From Pararhodobacter zhoushanensis (GTDB taxonomy: Bacteria; Pseudomonadota; Alphaproteobacteria; Rhodobacterales; Rhodobacteraceae), in assembly GCF_025949695.1 (NCBI RefSeq), contig NZ_JAPDFL010000001.1, forward strand, positions 2,483,501 to 2,547,500: a DNA stretch of 64,000 bases, given 5' to 3'. Both the position numbers and the translations under genes were made by a program. Below are positions 45,557 through 56,669 of this stretch, piece by piece. The first letter of the stretch is position 1, and each line of letters opens with the position of its first letter. The notes below the pieces were generated by a model. The model was not told the origin of the DNA, ran no database searches, and was given only the letters and a program-made list of their open reading frames with translations.

Positions 45557-46920
45557 CACACCGCCTTCAGCCGTCGCATCACCCTGCGGTACCCCGCTTC
45601 GATCGCGTCACGCGCCACATGCCGTCCGGCCTGCACCACAGGCCGTCCGCCCGACCAGACATCGCTCACCGCACGGTCGTCGCCCGCAAAGATCCACGCA
45701 TCGAGCAGCGCATCGCCCGCGCGTCCCTCGAGGTCAACCCCGCCCGTGTCCAGCGCCAGCAGATCCGCCAGCGCGCCCTCGCGCAGCGCCCCCGCATCGC
45801 GCCCTGCCGCCTGCGCGCCCCCTTGCGCCGCGCCGTCCAGCAACACCCGCCCGGTCGAGTGCTCCACCGTCGCCAGTGCCGCCCGCGTATGGTCGCGCAG
45901 GCGCTGCGAATGGTCCAGAACGCGCAGCTCCTCGCTCAGCGTGATGCGGATGTTGCTGTCCGATCCGATGCCGAACCGCCCGCCTGCCTGACCCCAGGCC
46001 ACGCCGTCAAAGATCCCGTCGCCCAGCGAGCTTTCGGTGATCGGGCACAGCCCCGCAACCGCCCCCGTCGCCGCCAATGCCAAGGTCTCGGCCCGCTGCA
46101 TCTGTGTGCAATGGATCAGACACCAGCGCGCATCCACCGAGGCATTCGCCAACAGCCACTCCACCGGCCGCGCGCCATGAAACGCCTGTACTTCCTCGAC
46201 TTCCGCGATCTGTTCGGCCAGATGCATGTGCAGCGGCGCGCCGGGGCGCAACGCCGCGCAGCCTGCCAGCTCCTCGGGCGTCACGGCCCGCAGCGAGTGT
46301 GGCGCGATGCCCAGAGCCGCGTCACCGGGCAGGGCGCGCAGCGCCGCCTCGGCCCCCTCGACCAGCCGCGCGAACCCGTCCAGATCGTTGCCAAACCGCA
46401 CCTGACCCGGTCCCAGCGCCCGCCCGTCGCAGCCGCCCTGACTGTAGAGCACCGGCAGCAGCGTCAGCCCGATCCCGCTTTGCTGTGCGGCCGCCACGAC
46501 CCGCGTCGCCATCTCGGCCCGGTCGACGTAAGCCACACCGCCGGGCGCGTGGTGCAGATAGTGGAACTCGACCGAGGCGCCATAGCCCGCCTCCAGCATC
46601 TCCATTTGCACAAACGCCGTGATCGCCTGCACGTCATCGGGCGTCAACTGGTCCAGAAACCGGAACATCAGCTGGCGCCATGTCCAGAAACTGTCCTGCG
46701 CCGAGGGGCCCCGCCGTTCGGTCATCCCCGCCATGGCGCGCTGAAAGGCATGCGAATGCAGGTTGGCCGGCGCGGGAAGCAAGACGCTCAGCCGCTGGTC
46801 GCCGGGGACCGGGGCCACGCCGGTCTCGATCCGGGCGATGCGGGACCCGTCCAGGGTGACCGCGACGTCGCGCGCCCAGCCCGTGCTCAGAAGCGCCTGT
46901 TCGGCCCAAAGTCGGCTCAT
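45556..46920 (-). CDS. hutF: Formimidoylglutamate deiminase
   Basis: A 454-residue amidohydrolase-superfamily enzyme that converts N-formimidoyl-L-glutamate to N-formyl-L-glutamate and ammonia. Metal motif PANLHSHAFQRAMAG, LTLLPVLYSQGG, PLHMHLAEQ, LIHCTQM and GIGSDSN are all present. With HutG it forms the five-step histidine route. It is divergent from hutI over 67 bases and is followed directly by hutC. Confidence 0.95.
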   Translation of the reverse strand: MSRLWAEQALLSTGWARDVAVTLDGSRIARIETGVAPVPGDQRLSVLLPAPANLHSHAFQRAMAGMTERRGPSAQDSFWTWRQLMFRFLDQLTPDDVQAITAFVQMEMLEAGYGASVEFHYLHHAPGGVAYVDRAEMATRVVAAAQQSGIGLTLLPVLYSQGGCDGRALGPGQVRFGNDLDGFARLVEGAEAALRALPGDAALGIAPHSLRAVTPEELAGCAALRPGAPLHMHLAEQIAEVEEVQAFHGARPVEWLLANASVDARWCLIHCTQMQRAETLALAATGAVAGLCPITESSLGDGIFDGVAWGQAGGRFGIGSDSNIRITLSEELRVLDHSQRLRDHTRAALATVEHSTGRVLLDGAAQGGAQAAGRDAGALREGALADLLALDTGGVDLEGRAGDALLDAWIFAGDDRAVSDVWSGGRPVVQAGRHVARDAIEAGYRRVMRRLKAV

Positions 46921-46948
46921 GCGGATTCTCCGTTGACGGCGTTATTAA

Positions 46949-46956
46949 GTATATAC
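46949..46956. promoter_or_regulatory. HutC-type operator between hutF and hutI
   Basis: GTATATAC perfect palindrome in AAGTATATACATA, centrally placed in the 67-base divergent promoter. HutC sites in proteobacteria have the core TGTATATACA; this fits with one side divergent. Confidence 0.6.
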
Positions 46957-46987
46957 ATATTATCCGCATCCCTGACGGAGTCGCAAG

Positions 46988-48172
46988 ATGGAATCGCCAG
47001 ACCTGATCCTCTCGAATGCCCGCCTCGCCCCCGGTTTTGATGACCGGCGTGGTGCCGTGGCGATCGGCGGCGGGCGCATTCTGTATGCCGGGCCCGAGGC
47101 CGGACTGCCACTGGACGGCCCGCGCCGTGACCTTGGCGGGCGGCTGGTGACGCCCGGTCTGATCGACTGCCACACGCATCTGGTCCATGGCGGCCACCGC
47201 GCGCGCGAGTTCGCTTTGCGGCTGGAGGGGGCGAGCTATGAGGCGATTGCGCGGGCAGGGGGCGGGATCGTCTCCACCGTTTCCGCAACCCGCGCGGCCT
47301 GCGAGGACGCGCTTTATGCACAGGCTGAACCGCGTCTGAAGGCGCTGCTGGCCGAAGGGGTGACAACGGTCGAGATCAAGTCCGGCTATGGGCTTGATAC
47401 TGATACAGAGCTGAAAATGTTACGCGTTGCCAGAGCTTTGGGTCAACGCCTCCCGGTTCGTGTGCTCACCACGTTCCTCGGCGCTCACGCCTTGCCGGAA
47501 AGCCATAAAGAAAAGCCAGACGTTTATTTGTCTGACATCTGCATCCCCGCCCTGCGTGCGGCCCACGCCGAGGGCCTTGTCGATGCCGTCGACGGCTTTT
47601 GCGAGGGGATCGCCTTTACCGCCGACCAGATCGCCCAAGTCTTTGACGTCGCGCTTGAGCTGGGCCTGCCGGTCAAACTTCACGCCGAGCAGCTCTCCCA
47701 CCTTGGCGGCACCGCGCTCGCCGCCCGCTACAACGCGCTCAGCGCCGATCATGTCGAATACGCCACCGATGCCGACGCCCGCCTGATGGCTGCCTCGGGC
47801 ACCGTTGCCGTCCTGCTCCCCGGTGCCTTCTATACGCTGCGCGAGACGCAACTGCCGCCCGTCGCCGCTTTCCGCACCCACGGCGTCCCGATGGCCGTCG
47901 CCACCGACGCCAACCCCGGCACCTCGCCGCTGACCTCGCTGCTGATGGCGATGAACATGGCCTGCACGCTGTTCCGCCTCACCACCGACGAGGCCCTGCG
48001 CGGCACCACCGAACACGCTGCCCGCGCGCTGGGGCTGACCGACACCGGCCGCCTTGCCCCCGGCCTGCGCGCCGATCTGGCCGTCTGGGACGTGCACGAC
48101 CCGGCCGAACTGGCCTACCGCATCGGCTTCAACCCGCTTCACACCCGTTTTCTGGAAGGCCGCGAATGCTGA
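46988..48172 (+). CDS. hutI: Imidazolonepropionase
   Basis: A 394-residue metal hydrolase that opens 4-imidazolone-5-propionate to formimidoylglutamate, step three of histidine breakdown. [15 protein letters not shown] (metal HxH), [32 protein letters not shown] and [11 protein letters not shown] are diagnostic. GGAG lies nine bases ahead. The end overlaps hutH by seven bases. Confidence 0.97.
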   Translation: MESPDLILSNARLAPGFDDRRGAVAIGGGRILYAGPEAGLPLDGPRRDLGGRLVTPGLIDCHTHLVHGGHRAREFALRLEGASYEAIARAGGGIVSTVSATRAACEDALYAQAEPRLKALLAEGVTTVEIKSGYGLDTDTELKMLRVARALGQRLPVRVLTTFLGAHALPESHKEKPDVYLSDICIPALRAAHAEGLVDAVDGFCEGIAFTADQIAQVFDVALELGLPVKLHAEQLSHLGGTALAARYNALSADHVEYATDADARLMAASGTVAVLLPGAFYTLRETQLPPVAAFRTHGVPMAVATDANPGTSPLTSLLMAMNMACTLFRLTTDEALRGTTEHAARALGLTDTGRLAPGLRADLAVWDVHDPAELAYRIGFNPLHTRFLEGREC

Positions 48173-49683
48173 CCCTGACCCCCGGCGCCACCACGCTCGC
48201 CCAGCTCGAAACCCTGTTCCGCCAAGGTCTGCCCGCCCGCCTGTCCGACGACTGCCGCGCGCCTGTCGCCGCCGCCCACGCGCAGATCCAAGCCGCCGCG
48301 CAGGGTGAGGCTGCGGTTTACGGCGTCAACACCGGCTTTGGCAAACTCGCTTCGGTCAAGATCGCCGCGCGCGACACCGCCACCCTGCAGCGCAACCTGA
48401 TCCTCAGCCATTGCTGCGGCGTGGGCGAACCGCTCGACGCGGGGACAACCCGCCTGATGATGGCGCTCAAGCTGCTCAGTCTGGGGCGCGGAGCCTCGGG
48501 CGTGCGCTGGGAAGTCATCGCGCAGATCGAGGCGCTTCTGGCCCATGGCATCACGCCCGTGGTCCCGTCACAAGGCTCGGTCGGCGCGTCGGGCGACCTC
48601 GCGCCGCTGGCGCATATGACCGCCGTGATGATCGGCGCGGGCGAGGCGCTGGTAGACGGCCAGCGCATGAACGCCGCGCAAGCCCTTGAAAGGGCAGGGA
48701 TCGCGCCGTTGACCCTTGGCCCGAAAGAGGGCCTCGCGCTGATCAACGGCACGCAATTCTCCACCGCGCTGGCGCTGACCGGCCTGTTCGACGCCTGGCG
48801 TCTCGCACGTGGCGCACTGCTCACCGGGTGCCTGTCCACGGATGCGATCATGGGCTCGACCGCGCCGCTGCAAGAGGCGATCCACGCCCTGCGCGGTCAC
48901 CGGGGCCAGATCGAGGTTGCCGCCACGATGCGCGGGCTGATGGCCGGATCGGTGATCCGCGAGAGCCACCGCGACGGCGACACCCGCGTGCAGGATCCGT
49001 ATTGCATCCGCTGCCAGCCGCAGGTGCTGGGCGCGTCCATCGACCTGCTGCGCTTCGCGGCGACGACGTTGGAAACCGAAGCCAACGCCGTCACCGATAA
49101 CCCGATCGTCACGCCGGAGGGCATTCTCTCTGGTGGCAACTTTCACGCAGAACCCGTTGCTTTTGCTGCTGATATCATCGCTTTGGCTCTGGCCGAGATC
49201 GGCGCGATCGCGCAGCGCCGTGTCGCGCTGATGGTGGATCCGACGCTCAGCCACGACCTGCCGCCTTTCCTGACGCCCGAGCCGGGCCTGAATTCGGGCT
49301 ATATGATCGCTGAAGTGACGACTGCCGCTTTGATGAGTGAAAACAAACACCTTGCGAACCCTTGTTCAACCGATTCCACCCCTACCTCTGCCAATCAGGA
49401 GGACCATGTCAGCATGGCCGCCCATGGCGCGCGGCGGCTGGGCCGGATGAACGCGAACCTGTCGGTCATTCTGGGGGTCGAGGCGCTGTGCGCCGCCCAA
49501 GGCATCCACTACCGCGCGCCCCTGACCACCGCGCCGCGCCTTGGCCAAGCCATCGACGCCCTGCGCGCCCATGTCCCGCCGCTGGCCGCCGACCGCTACC
49601 TCGCGCCCGAGATCGAGACCGCAGCGTCCCTGATCCGCACCGACGCATTGGCGCAGGCTGCCGGGCTGGAGTTCGACCTGTGA
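48166..49683 (+). CDS. hutH: Histidine ammonia-lyase
   Basis: A 505-residue lyase releasing ammonia from histidine to form urocanate, the first step. The MIO prosthetic group would form from Ala141-Ser142-Gly143 in [30 protein letters not shown] and [17 protein letters not shown] regions are conserved. A slightly odd codon run in the stretch 49340-49400 is still in frame. It overlaps hutG by four bases. Confidence 0.97.
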   Translation: MLTLTPGATTLAQLETLFRQGLPARLSDDCRAPVAAAHAQIQAAAQGEAAVYGVNTGFGKLASVKIAARDTATLQRNLILSHCCGVGEPLDAGTTRLMMALKLLSLGRGASGVRWEVIAQIEALLAHGITPVVPSQGSVGASGDLAPLAHMTAVMIGAGEALVDGQRMNAAQALERAGIAPLTLGPKEGLALINGTQFSTALALTGLFDAWRLARGALLTGCLSTDAIMGSTAPLQEAIHALRGHRGQIEVAATMRGLMAGSVIRESHRDGDTRVQDPYCIRCQPQVLGASIDLLRFAATTLETEANAVTDNPIVTPEGILSGGNFHAEPVAFAADIIALALAEIGAIAQRRVALMVDPTLSHDLPPFLTPEPGLNSGYMIAEVTTAALMSENKHLANPCSTDSTPTSANQEDHVSMAAHGARRLGRMNANLSVILGVEALCAAQGIHYRAPLTTAPRLGQAIDALRAHVPPLAADRYLAPEIETAASLIRTDALAQAAGLEFDL

Positions 49684-50483
49684 CCCCGGTCGAGGTATTT
49701 GAAGGCGACAGCCCGCTGATCCTCGGCCTGCCGCATACCGGCACCGATCTACTGCCTGAGATCTTCGCCAAGCTGACCCCGCGCGGTCAGCTTCTGGCAG
49801 ATACCGACTGGCATATTCACACACTGTATGAAGGGCTTATCCCCGACGCCACCACCGTGCGCGCCACGTTCCACCGCTACGTCATCGACGCCAACCGCCC
49901 GCCCGACGGCGAAAGCCTGTACCCCGGCCAGAACACCACCGGGCTGGTCCCGCTGACCGATTTCGACGGCGAACCGCTCTGGCTGACGGCGCCGGATGCC
50001 GCCGAGATTGACGCCCGCAGGCAAGCCTACCATGCGCCCTATCACGCCGCACTGGCAGCGCAGGTAGCACGCGTCAAGGCGCGGCACGGGGTGGCGATCC
50101 TGTATGATTGCCACTCGATCCGGTCGCGCATCCCGTACCTGTTCGACGGCGTGTTGCCGGATTTCAACATTGGCACCGTGGGCGGCACGTCCTGCGATCC
50201 GCTGATTGAGTCTCAGGTTTCGGATCATTGCACCGAAGCAATGGGTTACACCGCGATCCTCAACGGTCGCTTCAAGGGCGGCTGGACCACGCGGCACTAC
50301 GGCCACCCCGCCCAAGGCGTACACGCCATCCAGATGGAACTGGCCCAATCCACCCATCTGGCGACCGAAGCACCGCCCTTTGCCTATGACCGCGCCAAGG
50401 CCGAGGCCCTGCGCCACCACCTGCGCGCGATCCTTGGCGATCTTGTCGCTCTCGCCCCCAAACTTCGCGCTGCAACGCGCTGA
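49680..50483 (+). CDS. hutG: N-formylglutamate deformylase
   Basis: A 267-residue hydrolase that splits N-formyl-L-glutamate into formate and glutamate, the last step after HutF. GTG 49680 overlaps the hutH stop (GTGA). [51 protein letters not shown] and [13 protein letters not shown] match the family. Longer in-frame starts upstream fall inside hutH and are not credible. Confidence 0.95.
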   Translation: MTPVEVFEGDSPLILGLPHTGTDLLPEIFAKLTPRGQLLADTDWHIHTLYEGLIPDATTVRATFHRYVIDANRPPDGESLYPGQNTTGLVPLTDFDGEPLWLTAPDAAEIDARRQAYHAPYHAALAAQVARVKARHGVAILYDCHSIRSRIPYLFDGVLPDFNIGTVGGTSCDPLIESQVSDHCTEAMGYTAILNGRFKGGWTTRHYGHPAQGVHAIQMELAQSTHLATEAPPFAYDRAKAEALRHHLRAILGDLVALAPKLRAATR

Positions 50484-50501
50484 ACTTACGAGGTTTCCGC
50501 C

Positions 50502-52181
50502 ATGACCAACCCCCGCCACAACACCCGCGACATCTTTGCCCCGACCGGCCCCGAGATCACTGCCAAATCCTGGCAGACCGAGGCTGCGATGCGGATGCTG
50601 ATGAACAACCTGCACCCCGACGTGGCCGAGAACCCGCATGAACTGGTGGTTTATGGCGGGATCGGACGGGCGGCACGGACGTGGAAGGATTTCGATCAGA
50701 TCGTCAGCAGCCTGAAATCGCTGGAGAATGATCAGACGCTGCTGGTGCAGTCCGGCAAGCCGGTCGGCGTGTTCCAAACCCATGCCGATGCGCCCCGCGT
50801 GTTGATCGCCAACTCGAACCTCGTGCCGCATTGGGCGACGTGGGACCATTTCAACGCCCTCGATAAGAAGGGGTTGATGATGTATGGCCAGATGACCGCC
50901 GGGTCGTGGATTTACATTGGAACTCAAGGCATTGTGCAGGGAACTTACGAGACATTTGCGGAGGCCGGACGCCAGCATTTTGGCGGCGATCTGACCGGAA
51001 AATGGATCCTGACCGCCGGTCTGGGCGGCATGGGCGGCGCGCAACCACTGGCGGCAGTGATGGCCGGGGCCTGCTGTCTGGCGGTGGAATGCGACGAGAC
51101 CCGTGCCGATTTCCGCATCCGCACGCGCTATTGCGACGCCAAAGCCCATACACTGGACGAGGCGCTGGCGCTGATTGCCGACTGGACCGCCAAGGGTGAG
51201 GCGAAATCGGTCGCCCTGATCGGCAATGCCGCCGACATTTTCCCCGAACTGGTGCGCCGGATGAAAGCGGGTGACGTGCGGCCCGATATCGTCACCGATC
51301 AGACCTCGTCCCACGATCCTGTCCATGGATACCTTCCGCAAGGCTGGAGCGTCGCCGAGTGGCGCGCCAAGCAGGAAAGCGATCCCAAAGCGGTGGAGCG
51401 CGCGGCGCGGGCGAGCATGAAGGTCCAGGTCGCGGCGATGGTGGATTTCTGGAACGCGGGCGTGCCGACGCTGGATTATGGCAACAATATCCGTCAGGTA
51501 GCGCTGGATGAGGGGTTGGAGGATGCCTTTGCCTTTCCCGGTTTCGTGCCCGCCTATATCCGGCCGCTGTTTTGCAAGGGCATCGGGCCGTTCCGCTGGG
51601 TGGCGCTGTCGGGTGACCCCGAGGATATCGCCAAGACCGATGCCAAGATGAAAGAACTCTTCCCCGACAACACCCATCTGCACCGCTGGCTGGACATGGC
51701 CGCCGACCGCATCGCGTTTCAGGGCCTGCCCGCACGGATCTGTTGGATCGGGCTGGGGGACCGGCACCGGGCGGGTCTGGCCTTCAACGAGATGGTGCGC
51801 AAGGGCGAGCTGAAAGCGCCGGTGGTGATCGGGCGGGACCATCTGGATTCAGGCTCGGTCGCCTCGCCCAACCGCGAGACCGAAGCCATGCAGGACGGCT
51901 CGGATGCGGTGTCGGACTGGCCGCTGCTGAACGCGCTGCTCAACACCGCGTCAGGCGCGACCTGGGTGTCGCTGCACCATGGCGGCGGGGTTGGCATGGG
52001 GTTCTCGCAGCACTCGGGCATGGTGATTGTGTGCGACGGGACGGCGGATGCCGACCGGCGACTGGCGCGGGTGTTGTGGAACGATCCGGCGACCGGGGTG
52101 ATGCGCCACGCGGATGCGGGGTACGAGATCGCGCTGGACTGCGCGCGGGAACATCAGCTGGCGCTGCCAGGGATTTTGTGA
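50502..52181 (+). CDS. hutU: Urocanate hydratase
   Basis: A 559-residue NAD-dependent enzyme turning urocanate into imidazolonepropionate, step two. It starts with [20 protein letters not shown] and contains [31 protein letters not shown] (NAD loop) and [15 protein letters not shown]. It follows hutG by 18 bases and ends the plus-strand hut operon; three tandem repeats and a terminator-like element follow. Confidence 0.97.
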   Translation: MTNPRHNTRDIFAPTGPEITAKSWQTEAAMRMLMNNLHPDVAENPHELVVYGGIGRAARTWKDFDQIVSSLKSLENDQTLLVQSGKPVGVFQTHADAPRVLIANSNLVPHWATWDHFNALDKKGLMMYGQMTAGSWIYIGTQGIVQGTYETFAEAGRQHFGGDLTGKWILTAGLGGMGGAQPLAAVMAGACCLAVECDETRADFRIRTRYCDAKAHTLDEALALIADWTAKGEAKSVALIGNAADIFPELVRRMKAGDVRPDIVTDQTSSHDPVHGYLPQGWSVAEWRAKQESDPKAVERAARASMKVQVAAMVDFWNAGVPTLDYGNNIRQVALDEGLEDAFAFPGFVPAYIRPLFCKGIGPFRWVALSGDPEDIAKTDAKMKELFPDNTHLHRWLDMAADRIAFQGLPARICWIGLGDRHRAGLAFNEMVRKGELKAPVVIGRDHLDSGSVASPNRETEAMQDGSDAVSDWPLLNALLNTASGATWVSLHHGGGVGMGFSQHSGMVIVCDGTADADRRLARVLWNDPATGVMRHADAGYEIALDCAREHQLALPGIL

Positions 52182-52192
52182 GGGCAGGTGCC

Positions 52193-52345
52193 GGGGGGCT
52201 GCCGCCCCAGGTTTACGGGGAGTGCGGGGGACTGCCGCCCCAGGTTTACTGTTAGTGCGGGGGGCTGCCGCCCCCGGGCCCCCGCTTCAAGGGGGACGCA
52301 CGCGCCCCCTTGAAAATCCCCCCGTGGATATTTTCGGACAGAAAA
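52193..52345 (+). repeat. Three tandem 33-base repeats plus a 3'-end element after hutU
   Basis: Units at 52193-52225 and 52226-52258 (GGGGGNCTGCCGCCCCAGG core) and a third, degenerate one from 52259, all 33 bases apart. They are followed by the plus-strand hairpin AAGGGGG-ACGCACGCG-CCCCCTT (from about 52289), then CCCCCCGTGGATATTTTC and GACAGAAAATG: the same 3'-end element as at 33.6, 41.7, 44.8 and 57.3 kb. Confidence 0.75.
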
Positions 52346-52349
52346 TGCG

Positions 52350-53324
52350 CTAGAGCGTGACGACGACATTGCCGTGTTTGTGGCCGGTTGAAGCGTGCAG
52401 GTGCGCCTGTTGGATGTCGGTCAGAGGCAGCGCTGTGATCGGTGGGCGGTAACCTTGGGCGTGGAAGGCCAGCGCGCGCGTGAGGGCGGCTGGGGTTTCC
52501 TTTGTGACGCCCGCGAGAAGCTGGTGCGTTCCGCGCCGTGGACGCAGGTTCGCGCCGAGTTGGCCCTTCAGGTCTGCGGTGATCAGGGCAAGGCGGCCAC
52601 CATCGGCCAGCAGCGGTTTGGCCCGGGAATAGGGCAGGGTGCCTGCCACATCGAGAACAACGTCAAAAGGTCCGGCGGGCAAGGGCCGGGCGTAATCGGC
52701 GGTGAGGTCGGCGCCGAAGCGACGGGCGAAATCGTGGTTCGCGGGGGAACACACAGCGGTCACCTGCGCGCCCAAGTGTTTGGCCAGCCAGACGGCGGCG
52801 ATACCGACAGCACCGCTGGCGCCGTTGATCAGAACCCGCTCGTCAGGCTGCAGCTTTGCCTGGTCGAGGAGGAAATCCGCAGCGGTGAGCAGGCCGAAGA
52901 AATACCCGGCGGCCTCCTCGGGCGTCAGCGTGTCGGGGCGGCGGGTCAGCCGACCATCTGCGGGCATGGTGCAATACTCGGCCCCCGCGCTCAGGCGCAT
53001 GCCCGGCGTGATGCCCATCACCGCATCGCCGACCGTCCAGCCGGTGACACCGTCGCCCAAAGCCGCCACAACACCGGCAAACTCACGCCCCTGAATGGGG
53101 CGGCGCGGGCGGGTCAGGCCGAAGATCAGCCGCATCAGCCCGCCCATGCCGCGGGGTACATCAAGACCGCGGATGCGGGCATCGCCCCGGGTGACGCCAA
53201 AAGCGGCGGTCCTGATCAGCAGCTGCCCCGGTCCGGCCACCGGGCGCGGCAGGGTTTCGATTGCCATCACCTCGGGCCCGCCATAGCGGCGGGCGGTGGC
53301 GGCGCGCATGGTTTCACTCGACAT
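52350..53324 (-). CDS. MDR-family NAD(P)-dependent alcohol dehydrogenase/quinone oxidoreductase-like
   Basis: A 324-residue medium-chain reductase without catalytic or structural zinc ligands: [15 protein letters not shown], then the cofactor motif [20 protein letters not shown] (GxxGxxG) and a C-terminal tail. The start ATG 53324 has GGAGGTG seven bases ahead; this places it 11 bases inside the XRE gene, so translation is coupled. A shorter ATG at 53309 is also possible. Substrate unknown. Confidence 0.87.
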   Translation of the reverse strand: MSSETMRAATARRYGGPEVMAIETLPRPVAGPGQLLIRTAAFGVTRGDARIRGLDVPRGMGGLMRLIFGLTRPRRPIQGREFAGVVAALGDGVTGWTVGDAVMGITPGMRLSAGAEYCTMPADGRLTRRPDTLTPEEAAGYFFGLLTAADFLLDQAKLQPDERVLINGASGAVGIAAVWLAKHLGAQVTAVCSPANHDFARRFGADLTADYARPLPAGPFDVVLDVAGTLPYSRAKPLLADGGRLALITADLKGQLGANLRPRRGTHQLLAGVTKETPAALTRALAFHAQGYRPPITALPLTDIQQAHLHASTGHKHGNVVVTL

Positions 53325-53520
53325 AGGTAAACACCTCCTCCAGCGGGCGCTCAAAAGCCCGGGCTATGCGAAACGCCAGATCCAGCGTCGGCGCGTATTT
53401 GCCCGCTTCAAGGGCGTGGATCGTCTGGCGGGTGACACCGACGCGCTCGGCCAGTGTTTTTTGCGTCATCTCGCCCGCGTCAAAGCGCAGGCGGCGGATG
53501 GTATTGGTAATCTGCGCCAC
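53314..53520 (-). CDS. Small XRE-family helix-turn-helix regulator
   Basis: A 68-residue DNA-binding protein ([20 protein letters not shown] is the HTH). It starts with GTG and lies between a membrane protein, which overlaps its start by 55 bases as sequenced, and the oxidoreductase, which overlaps its end. Such HTH/membrane-protein pairs are widespread; a local autoregulator is likely. Confidence 0.88.
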   Translation of the reverse strand: MAQITNTIRRLRFDAGEMTQKTLAERVGVTRQTIHALEAGKYAPTLDLAFRIARAFERPLEEVFTYVE

Positions 53521-53969
53521 GCTTCAGCCCCCAGCCCATAGCGCAGCAGCTTGGCGGCATTGCCGCTCAGATCGCCCAGGGCGAAGGCGCCCAGCATCAG
53601 GTTCAGCGCCAGAAAGGCGCTTGCCCCCCAGGCCAGTGCCGCCAGCGCTGCAACGAAGCCGGCCGAGATGACGATCGCCGTCACCTTCCAGCCCCAGCCG
53701 GTGATCATCCGGTCCCGCTCGTCGACCAGATCATCGAATTTGGCGCGGGTGGTGGCGTGATAAACGACGGCCAGCAGGACGGTAACCACGATGCTGACAC
53801 CAATCGAAGCGGGGATCATCCACAAGACCTGACGCGCCCAGAGGGTCAACCCCTCGGGGCCGTCGAACGCGCCGGCGGCGTGGCGGGTGACGATCATCCA
53901 GGCGAACAGCGCCACCACGATCAGGGACGATACGAGTTCAGCGACGATGCTGCGTTGGGTGAAGGACAT
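53466..53969 (-). CDS. Four-helix membrane protein, DUF2178-like, probably with a frameshifted tail
   Basis: A 167-residue protein with four membrane helices and DERDRMI between helices two and three, as in DUF2178-like partners of small HTH regulators. As read it ends in [20 protein letters not shown]..., overlapping the HTH gene by 55 bases. One more G in the run CTGGGGGCTG would end it as LRYGLGG followed by a stop, eight bases before the HTH start, which is the usual length. This suggests one missing base (mutation or sequencing error). Confidence 0.75.
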   Translation of the reverse strand: MSFTQRSIVAELVSSLIVVALFAWMIVTRHAAGAFDGPEGLTLWARQVLWMIPASIGVSIVVTVLLAVVYHATTRAKFDDLVDERDRMITGWGWKVTAIVISAGFVAALAALAWGASAFLALNLMLGAFALGDLSGNAAKLLRYGLGAEAWRRLPIPSAACALTRAR

Positions 53970-54148
53970 GGGGGCGCCTTTGGTGTCGAATCAACGCGAC
54001 ATCAGGTAATGTCAGGCGTACACAATGTAAAGTGAAACGTACACAACACAGCCGTGATCCCGTCCCCCCTTGACCAGACCGGGCTTTCAACCGACTTTGC
54101 GCACGCCTCGCGCAGAGCCCTGCGCCCCCTCGCCGGAAATCCCGTCTC

Positions 54149-55435
54149 ATGAGCGCCAAGACCCCGCCCTTCGCCGCCTTCGAATGGACGATCGCCTGGC
54201 GCTACTTGCGCGCCCGCCGCGCCGAGGGCGGTGTCAGCGTGATGACCGTGATCTCGCTGGTCGGCGTCGCGCTGGCGGTGTTTGCGCTGATTGCGACGCT
54301 GGCGGTGCGGTCGGGCTTTCGGTCGGAATTTGTCGATACCATCCTGGGCTCGAACGCCCATGCGACGGTGTATTATTCGACCAGCGTGACCGAGAACGGC
54401 CAGACCAGCCGCACCATCGACGACTTTGCCGATCTGGCCGAGCGGCTGGCGGCGGTGCCCGGCGTGGTCGGCACGGCGCCTCTGGTCAAGGGACAGGTCA
54501 TGGCGACCAGCGATGGCCGCAATGCGGGGGTCGAGGTGTTCGGCATCCGCTATGACGATTTGCTCACCATCCCACGCATCGCCCATTCCGACCGGGCGCG
54601 CGGCGACATCACCCGGTTTGATGAGGGGATCGCCATCGGTGAGGGCGTCGCGCGTGAGTTGCAGGCGTCGGTCGGTGACCGCATCCGCATCATCTCGCCC
54701 GAGGGGGCGCGCACGGCGTTTGGCACCTCGCCGCGGGTGAATGCCTATGAGGTGGTCTATATCTTCAGCGCCGGGCGCTATGATATTGATCGCACACGGG
54801 TTTACCTGCCCTTCACCGAGGCGCAGAGCTTTTTCAACCGCGACGGGGTGGCGGATGAGATCGAGGTGATGCTCGAGCGCCCCGAAGACGTCGAGTCGAT
54901 GGTCTATCCGCTGATGCAAGCCGCAGGCCCGCGCGCCATGGTCTGGACGTGGCGCGACAGCGCCGGGTCGTTCCTGCGCGCGCTGGATATCGAGGATAAT
55001 GTGATGTTCATCATCCTGTCCATTCTGGTGCTGATCGCGGCGATGAACATTATTTCCGGGCTGATCATGCTGGTGAAGAACAAGGGCCGCGACATCGGCA
55101 TCCTGCGCACGATGGGCCTGTCCGAAGGTTCGATCCTGCGGGTGTTTTTCCTGTGTGGCTCGCTGGTGGGGGTCGTCGGCACCGGGATCGGGGTGATCGC
55201 GGGGTGCCTGTTTGCGCTTTATATCGATCCGATCTTTGGCTTCGTGAATTACCTCTCGGGTGGGGGTGTCTGGGATGCGTCGATCCGGGGCATCTATGCG
55301 CTGCCGGCGGAGCTGAGGCTGGTTGATGTGCTCAAGGCGGTGTCGCTGTCGCTGGGTCTGTCGTTTATTGTCACCATCTTCCCGGCCCGTCGCGCGGCAC
55401 GGATGAACCCGGTCGAGGCGCTGCGCTATGAGTGA
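54149..55435 (+). CDS. lolC: Lipoprotein-releasing ABC transporter permease LolC/E
   Basis: A 428-residue inner-membrane protein with MacB/FtsX-type topology: one N-terminal helix after WTIAWRYLRARR, a large periplasmic domain (about 50-280) and three C-terminal helices (MFIILSILVLIAAMNIISGLIML). It extracts lipoproteins for transfer to LolA. It overlaps lolD by eight bases. No partner lolE is in the window; alphaproteobacteria often use a single LolC/E type. Confidence 0.93.
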   Translation: MSAKTPPFAAFEWTIAWRYLRARRAEGGVSVMTVISLVGVALAVFALIATLAVRSGFRSEFVDTILGSNAHATVYYSTSVTENGQTSRTIDDFADLAERLAAVPGVVGTAPLVKGQVMATSDGRNAGVEVFGIRYDDLLTIPRIAHSDRARGDITRFDEGIAIGEGVARELQASVGDRIRIISPEGARTAFGTSPRVNAYEVVYIFSAGRYDIDRTRVYLPFTEAQSFFNRDGVADEIEVMLERPEDVESMVYPLMQAAGPRAMVWTWRDSAGSFLRALDIEDNVMFIILSILVLIAAMNIISGLIMLVKNKGRDIGILRTMGLSEGSILRVFFLCGSLVGVVGTGIGVIAGCLFALYIDPIFGFVNYLSGGGVWDASIRGIYALPAELRLVDVLKAVSLSLGLSFIVTIFPARRAARMNPVEALRYE

Positions 55436-56117
55436 GACAACGCTGCTTCTGGACGGGATCTCGAAAAGCTACAAAGGCGCTGTGGGCGGGCCGGTGACGG
55501 TGCTCAAGGAAGCCTCGATCGCGCTGAAACGCGGCGAGGTGGTGGCGCTGGTGGCCCCCTCGGGCGCGGGGAAATCGACGCTTCTGCATATCGCGGGGCT
55601 GCTGGATACCTGCGATGCCGGGCGGGTGGTGATCAACGGGACCGATATGACCAGGCTGGGCGACAACGCCCGCACGGCGGCGCGGCGGCAGCAGGTCGGG
55701 TTCATCTATCAGTTTCACCATCTTCTCCCTGAATTCACCGCCGCCGAAAACATCATCCTGCCGCAACTGGCCAATGGCGTGCCCAAGGCCCAAGCCCGCG
55801 ACCGCGCCGCCGACCTTCTGGCCAGCGTCGGCCTGTCACCGCGCGCAGGGCACCGGCCCGCGCAGATGTCTGGCGGCGAGCAACAGCGCGTGGCTTTCTG
55901 CCGGGCGATGGCCAACCAACCCAGCGTGCTGTTGGCCGATGAACCCACGGGCAATCTGGACCCTGACACCTCGGATCAGGTGTTCAGCGTGCTGATGGAG
56001 CTGGTGCGCGACACCGGGCTGTCGGCGCTGATCGCCACGCATAACCTGCAACTGGCTGCCAAAATGGACCGCGTTCTGCGGCTGGATGCGGGCAGAATTG
56101 TCACGGCGCAGGCGTAG
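55428..56117 (+). CDS. lolD: Lipoprotein-releasing ABC transporter ATP-binding protein
   Basis: A 229-residue ATPase: Walker [11 protein letters not shown]-loop [16 protein letters not shown], signature MSGGEQQRV, Walker [22 protein letters not shown] is typical of LolD. It pairs with the permease upstream to release lipoproteins from the inner membrane. Confidence 0.95.
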   Translation: MSETTLLLDGISKSYKGAVGGPVTVLKEASIALKRGEVVALVAPSGAGKSTLLHIAGLLDTCDAGRVVINGTDMTRLGDNARTAARRQQVGFIYQFHHLLPEFTAAENIILPQLANGVPKAQARDRAADLLASVGLSPRAGHRPAQMSGGEQQRVAFCRAMANQPSVLLADEPTGNLDPDTSDQVFSVLMELVRDTGLSALIATHNLQLAAKMDRVLRLDAGRIVTAQA

Positions 56118-56225
56118 TTAAGCGAAAAACCGCCTGAAATCTTGACTCCTCCCCCTGTGATTACCGAACTGGACCCAGGCGCTGCCACGCCTTTATGAGT
56201 CCCAGTCTTCAACCGGGGGGTTGAT

Positions 56226-56651
56226 ATGAAGTTAATTTTGCAGGCCGTTTTTGCGGCCAGTGTCTTTTTTGCGCCGATTTCCGCCAAAGCCGAAGCCATC
56301 GTTGCCCGCGTCAGCGTCGAGGCGCAAACGATGCATGTCTATATCGACGGCATGCTGCGCTATGAATGGCCGGTGTCCACGGCGCGGTCGGGCAAGTACA
56401 CGCCGCGCGGCGAATGGACGCCGCAATGGCTGTCGCGCTGGCACCGCTCGTCGCTCTACAACAACGCGCCGATGCCCTACGCCATCTTCTACAGCGGCGA
56501 CTATGCCATCCACGCCACCGACGCCGTCAGCCGTCTGGGCCGCCCCGCCAGCGCTGGCTGCGTGCGCCTGCATCCTGACAACGCATCGTTGCTGTTTGCG
56601 ATGGTGCAGGAGCAGGGCATGGAGAACATGCGTGTGGTCGTCGTCGACTGA
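56226..56651 (+). CDS. L,D-transpeptidase (YkuD family), exported
   Basis: A 141-residue protein with a signal peptide (MKLILQAVFAASVFFAPISA-KAEA) and a compact YkuD domain. The catalytic motif is HATDAVSRLGRPASAGCVRL: His96, Ser109 and Cys112 match the HxxxxxxxxxG-x-S-x-GC-R pattern. It would cross-link peptidoglycan or attach proteins to it. A GGGGGG run precedes the ATG in an otherwise weak ribosome-site region. A terminator follows. Confidence 0.92.
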   Translation: MKLILQAVFAASVFFAPISAKAEAIVARVSVEAQTMHVYIDGMLRYEWPVSTARSGKYTPRGEWTPQWLSRWHRSSLYNNAPMPYAIFYSGDYAIHATDAVSRLGRPASAGCVRLHPDNASLLFAMVQEQGMENMRVVVVD

Positions 56652-56669
56652 GGTTTGAGTCCCGATTGC

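Noticed and set aside
52193..52283. Tandem repeats after hutU as a CRISPR array
   Set aside because: Units are adjacent without unique spacers, and no cas genes are present.
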